DNA of 64,000 nt from RHKX01 sp963743875 (GCA_963743875.1 CAVURM010000005.1:124001-188000); one strand, 5' to 3'; shown: positions 1-7,407, counted from the stretch's first letter. Numbers and translations are program-made. The notes: a model not told the origin generated them from the sequence alone.

Positions 1-31
1 AACGGCCAGAACGCCGTTTACCGGCCTACTC

Positions 32-427
32 CTACAGCCCGGCGGCTTCGAGGGCCTTGCTCCGGCTGGAGAAAATCTCCAGGCGAACTGCCCTTCCATT
101 CCTCATGGTCCAGACGTGGCCCTGCAGGGAGTCGACGACAGCTCCGCTCTCCTTGCCGCGTCCCGTGGTGCGGCAGAGGACGACCACGACCTCGCCCACC
201 GGGATGTACTCCTCGGCCTCTATATGGAAGTCCTCCCACTCACGAAGCCACTCCAGCATCCGGTTGCTTCTCGACTCTGGTTCGCGGTGGACCCCGTGGA
301 TGTCCGGAAACTCGTCCGACCAGCCCCACTCCGTGTCAGGCCCATACACGTCGGTAGTGGGACGAAGGTTGCCTCTGCTCCACTCCTCGTAGACCGGCTG
401 CAGCGCCTTCACGTTCTCCTCCGACAT
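32..427 (-). CDS. SnoaL/NTF2-like protein, paralog 1
   Basis: A 131-residue single-domain protein that begins MSEENV and ends EAAGL, matching the four related genes nearby. Size, the conserved N-terminal helix and the C-terminal pattern of two beta strands followed by ALEAAGL fit the NTF2-like/SnoaL fold. Family members are small dimeric cone-shaped proteins with very varied roles (isomerases, hydrolases, ligand binders), so no reaction is assigned. No catalytic Asp/His pair is obvious. The ATG at 427 is preceded by a block shared with paralogs 2 and 4. It reads divergently from paralogs 3 to 5. Confidence 0.75.
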   Translation of the reverse strand: MSEENVKALQPVYEEWSRGNLRPTTDVYGPDTEWGWSDEFPDIHGVHREPESRSNRMLEWLREWEDFHIEAEEYIPVGEVVVVLCRTTGRGKESGAVVDSLQGHVWTMRNGRAVRLEIFSSRSKALEAAGL

Positions 428-474
428 CGCCCGCGCAGTATCGCGCTTTGGCCCTGAACCGGCTGAGTAGGAGC
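428..474 (-). promoter_or_regulatory. Conserved upstream cassette of the SnoaL-like paralogs (copy 1)
   Basis: Read on the minus strand, this block closely matches the bases upstream of the ATG at 1732 and, less completely, those upstream of the ATG at 884. The shared core is a CTACTCAG...GGTTCAGGGC segment followed by CGATACT/GAGATACT about 8-14 bases before the ATG. GATACT is a plausible weak -10 element. In copy 4 it lies 8 bases from the ATG, which would give a leaderless or nearly leaderless mRNA. The sequence identity is seen directly; promoter function is inferred. Confidence 0.45.
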
Positions 475-494
475 TACTGCAAGCCCAGAACTGC

Positions 495-884
495 CTACTC
501 CGACAGCTCGGCGTCTTCGAGGGCTTCCTCGACGCTCGCGTACATCTTCATCCTGAACGCCAGTCCGTCGCGGAGCGACCACACCTGAGCGAAGTGCATG
601 TCGACGGGAATCCCGGTTACCTTCGAACGTCCCCGCTGATTGACGATGGCTACTACTCGCTCCCCGAAGTCAAGGCAGTCCTCGAGCTCGACCTCCCAGT
701 CATCCCAAGCATCCGCCCACTCTGCGTTGAACCGGTTAGCTCCGTCAGGTCCGGAATAGATCTGCTGGCCAGGCCAGCCGAGTCTGGTCACATCCCAGAC
801 CAGGTCAGGATGCGCGTTGACCTCACCAGTGGCCTTCCAGTACCTGTAGCCCTGTCTGATGAGGTCCACGTTCTCCTGCGACAT
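495..884 (-). CDS. SnoaL/NTF2-like protein, paralog 2
   Basis: A 129-residue protein beginning MSQENVDLIRQGYRYW and ending LEDAELSE. It belongs to the same small alpha+beta family as the neighbouring paralogs. The middle contains a W-rich stretch (NAEWADAWDDWEVELED) typical of this actinobacterial subgroup of SnoaL-like proteins. The start is fixed by the MSQENV alignment and by the shared upstream cassette at 885-930. It lies on the same strand as paralog 1, 67 bases upstream of it. The function is unknown. Confidence 0.75.
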   Translation of the reverse strand: MSQENVDLIRQGYRYWKATGEVNAHPDLVWDVTRLGWPGQQIYSGPDGANRFNAEWADAWDDWEVELEDCLDFGERVVAIVNQRGRSKVTGIPVDMHFAQVWSLRDGLAFRMKMYASVEEALEDAELSE

Positions 885-930
885 CGTCTGTGCAGTATCT
901 CGCTTAGGCCCTGAACCGACTGAGTAGGTG
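885..930 (-). promoter_or_regulatory. Conserved upstream cassette of the SnoaL-like paralogs (copy 2)
   Basis: On the minus strand this matches the upstream blocks of paralogs 1 and 4 (CTACTCAGT, GGTTCAGGGC, GCGAGATACT, then the ATG). Conservation of noncoding sequence between divergently placed paralogs indicates duplication of the gene with its promoter. Promoter activity is inferred. Confidence 0.45.
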
Positions 931-1042
931 CCGGAGGCCTAACCGTGCAGAAGGCTGTGGTCGGGTTGACAAGGGGCTAGTCAGTGTGCGCGACACTTCG
1001 GGCGCAAATCGGCGAACGGCTCGCCTCTGGGGTTCCAAGTGA

Positions 1043-1084
1043 TGGAGCCAGCCGGGCTCGAACCGGCGACCTCCTGGGTGCGAT
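1043..1084 (-). repeat. att-like duplicate of the tRNA-Ala(CGC) 3' half, copy A
   Basis: These 42 bases match the anticodon-loop-to-discriminator part of the intact tRNA-Ala(CGC) at 7335-7407, with one base different. The 5' half of the tRNA is missing, so this is not a functional tRNA gene. Such partial duplications are the hallmark of tyrosine-recombinase integration at a tRNA 3' end. The copy is followed by GCGGGG and about 170 bases that also follow copies B and D. Confidence 0.85.
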
Positions 1085-1202
1085 GCGGGGAGCCCCTAGA
1101 AGGTTTGAGGCCAGGGAGTTGGCTCTACTAAGCGGTTCGTGGTCCGAGGGCTCGTCCTACGCTCAGCGCGGTACCCGTGGATTACCGGGGTTTGGGTTGG
1201 AT

Positions 1203-1231
1203 TTGGGCACCGAAACGGGGTTGGTGCCCAA
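1203..1231. repeat. Hairpin of the att-adjacent module (copy A)
   Basis: A perfect 9-base inverted repeat, TTGGGCACC / GGTGCCCAA, with an 11-base loop. The same hairpin occurs at 3511-3538 and 5629-5657 at the same distance from the att-like repeat. It could be a terminator-like stem or a recombinase or directionality-factor site. No T-tract follows it. Confidence 0.6.
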
Positions 1232-1268
1232 TGGCGACTGCTCCCGGAGGCGCGATACTGCCCGGGCG

Positions 1269-1655
1269 ATGTCGCAGGAGAACGTGGAGAAGATCAAGGA
1301 GGGCTTCGCGGCACACAACCGTGGCGACGTAGAGACGATGATCGAGCTCTACGACCCGGAGGCTGTGTTCGAGACGCTGCTCCTGGGGACCCACCACGGC
1401 AGGGAGTCCCTGCGCCTGATCTTCGAGGAGAACCAGAAGACCATGGCCGGCTATGACGTGGCCCCCGTAGAGCTGATCGACGTAGGGGACAAGGTGGTGG
1501 CGGTCGTTGAACCTGTGGGGGCCGGGGCGGCGAGCCAGATCGCCTCGAATGACCAGTTTGCCTTCGTGTTCACTCTCAGGGATGAGCTGATCGTGCGGGA
1601 GCAGGCCTTCCGAAACAGAGAGGAAGCCCTCGAAGCCGCCGGGTTGTCGGAGTAG
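1269..1655 (+). CDS. SnoaL/NTF2-like protein, paralog 3
   Basis: A 128-residue protein beginning MSQENVEKIKEGFAAHNRGD and ending EEALEAAGLSE. The N-terminal helix, the D-x-E-A-V-F strand and a C-terminal FVFTLRD...REQAF strand pair place it in the SnoaL-like group. The open frame extends upstream to 984, but that extension crosses the tRNA-derived repeat and the hairpin, so the ATG at 1269 is chosen from the paralog alignment. Only the last part of the shared promoter cassette (GCGATACTG...GGCG) is kept. Everything upstream of it is the att-adjacent module. Confidence 0.75.
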   Translation: MSQENVEKIKEGFAAHNRGDVETMIELYDPEAVFETLLLGTHHGRESLRLIFEENQKTMAGYDVAPVELIDVGDKVVAVVEPVGAGAASQIASNDQFAFVFTLRDELIVREQAFRNREEALEAAGLSE

Positions 1656-1685
1656 GCCAGTTAACGGCGTTCTGGCCGTTCCAGA

Positions 1686-1731
1686 GCTCCTACTCAGCCG
1701 GTTCAGGGCCAAAGCGAGATACTCGTAGGCG
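1686..1731 (+). promoter_or_regulatory. Conserved upstream cassette of the SnoaL-like paralogs (copy 4)
   Basis: This block lies directly before the ATG of paralog 4 and is the plus-strand equivalent of 428-474 and 885-930. GATACT at 1718-1723 lies 8 bases before the ATG, so a transcript starting at the usual distance would be leaderless. That is common in actinobacteria. The promoter call is inferred from conservation. Confidence 0.45.
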
Positions 1732-2136
1732 ATGTCGCAGGAGAACGTGGACTTGGTGCTCCAAGCATTCGATGCCTTTACCCGAGGGGACATCGAAGCT
1801 GTTCTGCAGATGTGCGCCGACGACGTCACCATCACGCAAGCCCAGGAGTTGCCGGGCGTCCCGTCGCAAGGGCACGGACGAGAAGGGGTGCTGGAAGCAT
1901 TCGCCTACTGGCCGCAGCAATGGGACGACTACCGCTTTGAGGTCCGAGGTGTAGTTGCCGATCCCGGCGACCACGTAGTCGTCGGCATCCGCGAACGTGG
2001 TCGCGGCAAAGAGAGCGGAGTCGACGTGCAGGCTGATTTCACCTTCGTATTTACGGTGCGGGACAAGGCATTCATCGAACTGCGGACCTTCCTCACAGAG
2101 GGCCAGGCACTCGAAGCCGCCGGGCTGTCGGAGTAG
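1732..2136 (+). CDS. SnoaL/NTF2-like protein, paralog 4
   Basis: A 134-residue protein beginning MSQENVDLVLQAFDAFTRGD and ending GQALEAAGLSE. It shares the central pattern VVVGIRERGRGKESG with paralogs 1 and 5 (VVVLCRTTGRGKESG, IVVGMLGKGRGLASG), which shows common descent by local duplication. Paralog 5 starts 3 bases after its stop codon, so the two are probably co-transcribed and translationally coupled. The substrate is unknown. Confidence 0.75.
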   Translation: MSQENVDLVLQAFDAFTRGDIEAVLQMCADDVTITQAQELPGVPSQGHGREGVLEAFAYWPQQWDDYRFEVRGVVADPGDHVVVGIRERGRGKESGVDVQADFTFVFTVRDKAFIELRTFLTEGQALEAAGLSE

Positions 2137-2139
2137 ACG

Positions 2140-2547
2140 ATGTCGCAGGAGAGCGTGGAGATCCTGTCGGAGATGGTGGTCGCTTTCAACCGGCGCGACC
2201 TTGACGCATGGCTCGCCACAATCGGCCCCGAAGTGGAGTGGGATATGAGCGAGGGGTTCCTCGGAGCGCAGGATGTTTACCGGGGTTTGGCTGGGGCGCA
2301 AAAGTGGTGGTCCGACTTCCTCGCGGCTTGGGAGACCTTTCATTCTGAGATCGACGAGATCGTGGAAGGCAAGAACGGCGGCATCGTCGTCGGGATGCTT
2401 GGGAAGGGCCGCGGCCTCGCAAGCGGCGTGGAGATCGAACTCCACTTTGTCTTCGTCTTCTGGTTCGCGGACGACCTCAAAGTTGTCCGGGCGAGGATGT
2501 TCCAAGAACGAGCAGCCGCCCTCGCAGCCGCCGGGCTGTCGGAGTAG
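2140..2547 (+). CDS. SnoaL/NTF2-like protein, paralog 5
   Basis: A 135-residue protein beginning MSQESVEILSEMVVAFNRRD and ending AALAAAGLSE. It belongs to the same family as the four neighbouring genes. The start follows the stop of paralog 4 by 3 bases. The next bases (2556-2588) repeat the post-gene spacer found after paralog 3, but no further paralog follows. That suggests a sixth unit was lost when the next islet was inserted or deleted. Confidence 0.75.
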   Translation: MSQESVEILSEMVVAFNRRDLDAWLATIGPEVEWDMSEGFLGAQDVYRGLAGAQKWWSDFLAAWETFHSEIDEIVEGKNGGIVVGMLGKGRGLASGVEIELHFVFVFWFADDLKVVRARMFQERAAALAAAGLSE

Positions 2548-2728
2548 GCCAGGAGTCGCGTTCTGGCCGTTCCGCAGCTCCTACTCAGGTACAGCGGCCA
2601 GAGCGGCAGTGTTGGGCGCCTGCCCGAAGCAAGCAACTATTCCGATGGGGCTAGCGGGACAACTGTCGAACCGCTGATTTCAGGCCGAACTCACGGCGGC
2701 GATGCGCAACGCACGTTGAGTGCTCCAT
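2548..2728. other. Intergenic remnant between paralog 5 and the RusA-like gene
   Basis: There is no convincing gene here. At 2556-2588 the spacer repeat GCGTTCTGGCCGTTCC...CTCCTACTCAG recurs; it is also found at 1665-1696 and, inverted, at 1-31. Around 2645-2680 a stretch resembles a badly decayed copy of the tRNA-derived repeat (GGGGCTAGCGGGA...TCGAACCG). I do not count that as a firm att site. Confidence 0.3.
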
Positions 2729-3187
2729 TCACGCGGAGGGAGAAGCCGAAGCAGTGCTGAGATCCGGGGTACCCGGTGGGTGCCAAGTGACCGTGATGTC
2801 CGCACCCTGGTCCTGCGGAGTCTCCACTCCGACCTTCTCAAGGACGAGCCGGAACACCCACGTGTCGTTCACCCGGGAGAAGCACGCCGGTGAGTCTCGC
2901 GAGACGTTCTGCGAGGTGAAGAGTGTGTCGAGGACAGGCTTGGCGAAGTTGTCGAGGTCGAAGGCCGGTCTAGCCAGATCCTCAGGAGTCATTCGGAAGA
3001 TCACCTCGACGTCGAACTTGGTTTCCAAGGGCGGCGCAGTGAAAGGGGCCTGCGGATAGGTCGCCTTCACGGCGTCGCGTATGGCCTCCCTCCAGCGGAT
3101 GTCCTTGACGCGCGCTGGGTGTCCACGCACCTGAATCCGCCACCGGTTCGGGTAATCATCGCGACTGGTCGAGGGTTCCGGATGCAT
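2729..3187 (-). CDS. RusA-like Holliday junction resolvase
   Basis: A protein of about 152 residues. The stretch DLDNFAKPVLDTLF matches the RusA signature D-x-D-N-x-x-K-x-x-x-D-x-L, whose acidic residues bind metal and whose lysine is catalytic in E. coli RusA. RusA enzymes resolve four-way DNA junctions as dimers and are usually of prophage origin. The open frame runs further upstream, but that part translates the tRNA-derived repeat (QEVAGSSPASS), so the ATG at 3187 (MHPEPSTSRDDY) is preferred. An upstream non-ATG start cannot be excluded. It sits next to att copy B, with no other phage gene in view. Confidence 0.7.
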   Translation of the reverse strand: MHPEPSTSRDDYPNRWRIQVRGHPARVKDIRWREAIRDAVKATYPQAPFTAPPLETKFDVEVIFRMTPEDLARPAFDLDNFAKPVLDTLFTSQNVSRDSPACFSRVNDTWVFRLVLEKVGVETPQDQGADITVTWHPPGTPDLSTASASPSA

Positions 3188-3347
3188 ATGGATTGGCTGA
3201 GCGTAAACACAGAACCGCGGCTTCGTAGACGGCTGCTGCTCTGGACGCACAGCCCTAGCCGTCCGTATCGTCAGGAACGACCGCTCGGCGCGAAAAGCAG
3301 CACTTGAGCCAGGGTGCCTGCGTCCTTGTAAGCAAGCAACCATTGAG

Positions 3348-3390
<43 letters not shown>

Positions 3391-3510
3391 GCGGGGAGGG
3401 GTTGAAGCACTCGAGGCTAGGGAAGCGCCTCGAGTAAGCGGTTCGTCGTCTGGAGTCATGCCCGCCGCTCCAACGCGGATACCCGTGGATTACCGGGGAT
3501 TGGGTTGGAT

Positions 3511-3538
3511 TTGGGCACCAGAACGGGTAGGTGCCCAA
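3511..3538. repeat. Hairpin of the att-adjacent module (copy B)
   Basis: TTGGGCACC / GGTGCCCAA with a 10-base loop, at the same position relative to the att-like repeat as in copies A and D. Its arms are conserved while the loop varies, which argues for a function at the DNA or RNA level. Confidence 0.6.
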
Positions 3539-3561
3539 TGAAATCGTCAGTGAGCGGCGCC

Positions 3562-3969
3562 CTAGTAATGGCCGAGTTGGCCGTTGTCCGGCCAGATTCC
3601 GTCAGCGCCGGGCATATCCAGTCGATCGGTCAGCGGCCTACGCCACTCAGGCGTGTCCGTCGGCTCACCCCAGTAATCGGTGACCTTCACCGCTTGGCCA
3701 TCTTCAAGCTCTCCAATTGTCACGTTCCGGTACAGACGCCCGTCGCCGTAATTGCAGGTCCACTCGACCACGATTGCGTCGTCGAGCTGCAGGCGCCTAC
3801 CGACTTCCAGCGTGAGCTCCGGGAAGTTGCCCTCCACGTCGGCAACTAGCCTGCTCGTGCGTACGATCTCGCCCATCTGCGGCCATTGGCGCACTACGTC
3901 GTCGGCCAATGGCACCCCGAGGATGTAAGCCACCCGGGTTGCACCGTCGGACTCTTGGCTTGTGTTCAT
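3562..3969 (-). CDS. SnoaL-like (NTF2-fold) domain protein
   Basis: A 135-residue protein. The second half, with RRLQLDDAIVVEWTCNYGDG, a RNVTIGELEDGQAVKVTDYW stretch and EPTDTPEWRRPL, is characteristic of SnoaL-like proteins in which a TDYWGEP segment precedes a W-R helix. It is clearly divergent from the MSQENV paralogs to its left. It is the only gene in the 788-base islet between att copies B and C. Its ligand or reaction cannot be told from sequence. Confidence 0.7.
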   Translation of the reverse strand: MNTSQESDGATRVAYILGVPLADDVVRQWPQMGEIVRTSRLVADVEGNFPELTLEVGRRLQLDDAIVVEWTCNYGDGRLYRNVTIGELEDGQAVKVTDYWGEPTDTPEWRRPLTDRLDMPGADGIWPDNGQLGHY

Positions 3970-4134
3970 TCGGAACCCCGTTCCTTACCCTACGTCGTTG
4001 CGAGCAAGACGCACGCCTTGCCTCCAATTGCAAATTGCAGTATGGCGCGGTGACCTTGAGAGGCCCGGCTGGCGCCACTGCCCGCTTCTGGGTTTCGACC
4101 GATCCCGAGTCGGCTCCCCTTCGGCCTTCCGAGA

Positions 4135-4178
<44 letters not shown>

Positions 4179-4197
4179 CTCGACTCCCCGCGGCTTG

Positions 4198-4249
4198 TCA
4201 GGTGATCTCGTGCCTGTGAGGTGATCTCGGGTCAGGTGAGGTCACCTGA
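4198..4249. promoter_or_regulatory. Cluster of AGGTGA half-sites with an 18-base palindrome
   Basis: TCAGGTGA at 4198, TGAGGTGA at 4217 and a perfect inverted repeat TCAGGTGAGGTCACCTGA at 4232-4249 lie within 75 bases of att copy C. A direct repeat GGTACCCCGGC follows at about 4263-4285. Spaced repeats beside an att core resemble integrase arm-type sites. A repressor operator for the oxidoreductase gene ending at 4295 is less likely because that gene points towards the repeats. Confidence 0.45.
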
Positions 4250-4294
4250 GATTCGCTCAGTTTGGTACCCCGGCTGGTACCCCGGCCTCGGCTG

Positions 4295-5371
4295 TTACCT
4301 CTCCTCTGTGCCGACTCGGAGGCCCACGACTTCTGGGAGAACTTGCTCGCCGAAGATCCGAACTTGCTCCTTCAAGTTCGGCAACCCCTCGAACTCGATC
4401 CCCGCCCAGGCCTTCAACGTAAATGGATCCGCGAACGACACCAGGGCATGGTTGTAGCCCATCGGGGCGTAGGTCTTCGTTAGCCACTCCACCCAGTCGC
4501 CGGGAGTTCCGGCAACCATGATCCGGTCGGCGACCTCCTCGGGAGTCGATTTAAGCGCTGCTTGAACATCGCCTGCTGCGAAGGCATCAGTGACCTGTCT
4601 CACCTGGTCCGGGTCGATTCCGTGGCGTTCGAGGAGCGCCGGCGGCATCGACGGGATGTAGAAAGCCGCCACGACTCGTCCGGCGCGACGGGCGGCCTCG
4701 CCGTCAGCCGCAATCGCCCCGAGCAGGGAATCGCCGAGATCGAGATCAGCAATGCTGCGGTCAGCCCGCTTAGCACCGACCTCAAAATGTTCCGCCGCAT
4801 ATCCCAAAGCATTGGTCGAGTAGGCGGCTGCGGTGATTAGGCCGTCGGCGATCTCGCCGGCGACTTCCATCGACCTGGGACCGCCCATCGCCCCGATCTT
4901 CAGGGGCAGGTGCTCCTGGACGGGCCGAGCTGCGGTCGTCACGCCCGTGTAGCTGTAGAAATCGCCCTCGAAGTCGATCGAACCCTCGTCCAGGACTGTG
5001 CGCATGACCTGGTGAGCCTCGCGCAGGCGAGCCATCGGTCGCGTTCCGCGCCACTCGACTCCGTACTGCTCGAGCATCGCGATGTTCCCGATCCCGTAAA
5101 CGACCTCGGCCCGACCGTCGCTCAACTCGTCGAGTGTGGCGGCCAGTTGAGCGATATAGGTCGGCTCCCGCATATAGATCGGCGCTACGCAGGGGCCGAG
5201 GCGAATCCGCTCGGTGCGTTGCGCGAGTGCGGCGAACAGCAGCCAGGGATCCTTGTGGTAGATCTCGTCGGCGCTGTAGCAGGCGTGGTAGCCAAGCTTG
5301 TCGGCGAGCTCGCATGCTTCGAGCAACTCCTGCGCCGGCTGCTCGGGCAGCATCTGGAAGCTGACCAGCAT
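4295..5371 (-). CDS. LLM-class flavin-dependent oxidoreductase
   Basis: A 358-residue protein of typical length for the bacterial luciferase-like (LLM) superfamily, a TIM-barrel fold. It begins MLVSFQMLPEQPAQELLEACELADKLGYHACYSADEI. The later segments RIRLGPCVAPIYMREP, LDELSDGRAEVVYGIGN and a PLKIGAMGGPRSMEVAGEIADG block are family landmarks, the last near the flavin/F420 phosphate site. Actinobacterial members often use F420 rather than FMN and reduce or oxygenate small molecules. Cofactor and substrate are not determined by the sequence. It is the only gene of the islet between att copies C and D. Confidence 0.85.
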   Translation of the reverse strand: MLVSFQMLPEQPAQELLEACELADKLGYHACYSADEIYHKDPWLLFAALAQRTERIRLGPCVAPIYMREPTYIAQLAATLDELSDGRAEVVYGIGNIAMLEQYGVEWRGTRPMARLREAHQVMRTVLDEGSIDFEGDFYSYTGVTTAARPVQEHLPLKIGAMGGPRSMEVAGEIADGLITAAAYSTNALGYAAEHFEVGAKRADRSIADLDLGDSLLGAIAADGEAARRAGRVVAAFYIPSMPPALLERHGIDPDQVRQVTDAFAAGDVQAALKSTPEEVADRIMVAGTPGDWVEWLTKTYAPMGYNHALVSFADPFTLKAWAGIEFEGLPNLKEQVRIFGEQVLPEVVGLRVGTEER

Positions 5372-5463
5372 CGGTATCAGCCTACCTCCGAGTTACCGAA
5401 CTAGCAAGCAGTCCCTGAACCCCGACAGGTACCTCTAGATATAGGTTACGACCGCTGTTCCGG

Positions 5464-5508
<45 letters not shown>

Positions 5509-5788
5509 GCGGGGAGGTGTTGGGAGGTCCGCGGCTAGGGAAGCGGCTCTAGCAAGCGGTTCGTGGTCAGGGGAGGCGCCCACTGCTCCAACGCGGATAC
5601 CCGTGGATTACCTCGGATTGGGTTGGATTTGGGCACCAGGATTGGGCTGGTGCCCAATGGCGACTGCCCCCGGAGGCTGTGTCCGATCCCCAGCCGCCCC
5701 CGGGCTAGCAGGTCTATTCTCGAATCCGGCCTTCGTCAGGCGGCTGGTTTCGCTGATCGGGAGCTGAGCCCCGCTCCCCGAGTGGTCT
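5509..5788. other. att-adjacent noncoding module of islet D-E
   Basis: There is no convincing gene in this stretch. The first about 170 bases are the module shared with copies A and B (GATACCCGTGGATTACC, then GGATTGGGTTGGATTTGGGC), ending in the hairpin at 5629-5657. I see no integrase remnant in any frame. The rest, up to the reductase stop at 5789, is featureless. Confidence 0.5.
5629..5657. repeat. Hairpin of the att-adjacent module (copy D)
   Basis: TTGGGCACC / GGTGCCCAA with an 11-base loop, the third instance of the conserved module hairpin. Confidence 0.6.
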
Positions 5789-6358
5789 CTAGGGGTTCCT
5801 CGGCTCGTATCGCATCGCAACCGCTCCAGAGCCGAACTCCAGCCGGCTCACCAGCCTCAAGTCGACGTACTTCGACAGCCCCGCGAACAACGTGGGCCCG
5901 TGGCCGGCCAGTCTGGGATGCACCACGAACTCGTACTCGTCGATCAACCCCAGCTCCGCTAGCGCCAGCGGAAGCGTCACGCCTCCCACGAACAGCCCTT
6001 TGCCCGGTTCCCGCTTCAGCTCCTCGACGGCTTCCCCCAGATCCCCGCGTACGAGCTCCGCGTTCCAATCGACCCGGTCTAGGGTGCTCGACACGACGTA
6101 CTTCCTCTTCGCGTCGATCGTCCTGGCGAAAGGGGCCGTCCAGTCCGGCATCGAGTCCATCTGCCAACTCGGTCGCCAGGCTGACTCCATCATCTCGTAA
6201 GTCACCCGGCCGAAGAGGAGAGCATCGGCTTGAGCGAGAGTGTTCGCCGCGTGATGATGTGTCTCTTCGTCCGGCGTGCCTGCACGGTGATCGCAGCACC
6301 CGTCCAATGTGATGTTGATGGAATACCGAAGAGGTCGCACTTGCCTGGTCCGTCGCAT
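5789..6358 (-). CDS. RibD C-terminal/dihydrofolate-reductase-fold protein 1
   Basis: A 189-residue protein. YSINITLDGC near the start, ADALLFGRVTYEMM, KYVVSSTLDRVDWNAELV, GKGLFVGGVTLPLALAELGLIDEY and a C-terminal LVSRLEFGSGAVAMRYEP follow the order of the bacterial RibD-C/DHFR family, an NADPH-binding Rossmann-like domain. These orphan reductases act on unknown pterin-like or other small substrates. True folate reduction is unlikely from the sequence. It forms a likely operon with the next reductase upstream, 87 bases away. Confidence 0.8.
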   Translation of the reverse strand: MRRTRQVRPLRYSINITLDGCCDHRAGTPDEETHHHAANTLAQADALLFGRVTYEMMESAWRPSWQMDSMPDWTAPFARTIDAKRKYVVSSTLDRVDWNAELVRGDLGEAVEELKREPGKGLFVGGVTLPLALAELGLIDEYEFVVHPRLAGHGPTLFAGLSKYVDLRLVSRLEFGSGAVAMRYEPRNP

Positions 6359-6445
6359 GCTACGCGGAGCCGTTCAAGCCTTGGGCACCGAAGCAATCAA
6401 GCGATGCTCCGCTGATGCTGGACGACCCCGAGCCGACGCCTGGGG

Positions 6446-6988
6446 CTAGAGATATCGATACCAGAGCAGCAGCGAGCCGCCGTCTGATACCGCGTTGCCG
6501 CGAAGCTCGAGCTTGCGAAGGCCACCGCCGTCTTGTCCGGTGAAGATTCTGCGGCCCTCGCTTGCCACCGCCGGCGCCACCACCAGCCGCAGCTCGTCGA
6601 CTAGGTCGGCCTCGAGTAGGGAGCGCGACAGACCGATGCTTCCGTGGATGCCGATGTCGCCACCGCCACCGCGCTTCAGCTTGGCTACGTAGTCGATCGC
6701 TGGCTCTCCGACAGCGATCGCGTTCTCCCACTCGCCCGTCAGCGGTCTGCTGGTGAAGACGTGCTTGGGCGTGGCGTTGATGAAGCTCGCGAACGGCTCA
6801 ATGTCGGCATCCGGCCAGAAGTCAACCCAGTAATCATAGGTACCGCGGCCGAGCAGGATGTCGTCCTGGCCCTCGATGATCGAGCCGAGGTTCTCGAAGA
6901 TCTGAAGGCCACTATCGTCCATCCAGTCGCCGGGCTCTTCGCCGACACCGTCGAGGGACTGCAGGTGATAGAGGACGACGCTTCGCAT
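6446..6988 (-). CDS. RibD C-terminal/dihydrofolate-reductase-fold protein 2
   Basis: A 180-residue protein. It begins MRSVVLYHLQSLDGV and contains DDILLGRGTYDYWVDFWP, KHVFTSRPL, GDIGIHGSIGLSRSLLEADLVDELRLVVAP and a C-terminal GGSLLLWYRYL, all expected of the RibD-C/DHFR-fold reductases. It is divergent from the reductase downstream, so the pair is not a recent duplication. The two reductases are the whole cargo of the islet adjoining the intact tRNA. Confidence 0.8.
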   Translation of the reverse strand: MRSVVLYHLQSLDGVGEEPGDWMDDSGLQIFENLGSIIEGQDDILLGRGTYDYWVDFWPDADIEPFASFINATPKHVFTSRPLTGEWENAIAVGEPAIDYVAKLKRGGGGDIGIHGSIGLSRSLLEADLVDELRLVVAPAVASEGRRIFTGQDGGGLRKLELRGNAVSDGGSLLLWYRYL

Positions 6989-7056
6989 CTGGGCTCCTTT
7001 GTACAGACCGCGATGAGCGTCAAGAGTAATCGACAGTTCCTCGGGCTATCTTTGCT

Positions 7057-7073
7057 GGGGGCGCTTCGCCCCC
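7057..7073. terminator. GC-rich hairpin GGGGGCG-CTT-CGCCCCC
   Basis: A perfect 7-base stem with a 3-base loop, about 70 bases upstream of the second reductase gene. It has only a short T-containing tail. It could terminate transcription in either direction or be an element-borne site. Confidence 0.4.
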
Positions 7074-7286
7074 TTGATCTCAGCTTTGGCACGGGGCGAC
7101 CGTCAGGCAACTGTCCGACGAAGCCGTCATCGCGGAAGATCTCATCCGGTGGCCAGCTCGCAGCGAGGCGACGGGGGATGGTCCGTCGACTTCGAGACCT
7201 CCTCGGCGGCCGCTGCGCTCGAAGTGCGCGGGTTCGCGACGGGTTGCAGCGGTCGCGACGCTGAGGTCCGCGCCGTCTGTGGGCAG

Positions 7287-7302
7287 TAAGTAGGTCTACT
7301 TA
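7287..7302. promoter_or_regulatory. Palindrome TAAGTAGGTCTACTTA beside tRNA-Ala
   Basis: A perfect 7-base inverted repeat with a 2-base centre. It is unusually AT-rich for this window and lies 33 bases beyond the 3' end of tRNA-Ala(CGC). It could be a repressor operator or a recombinase/excisionase site. Nothing here decides between them. Confidence 0.4.
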
Positions 7303-7332
7303 TGGTTCGAACGTGATCTAACCGTTCTTCCC

Positions 7333-7407
<75 letters not shown>

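Noticed and set aside
984..1268. Upstream extension of paralog 3
   Set aside because: The extension translates the tRNA-derived repeat and a hairpin, while the MSQENV alignment sets the start at 1269.
2645..2690. A possible fifth att duplicate (GGGGCTAGCGGGA...TCGAACCG)
   Set aside because: The match to the tRNA 3' half needs several substitutions and an insertion, too weak to count as a site without alignment statistics.
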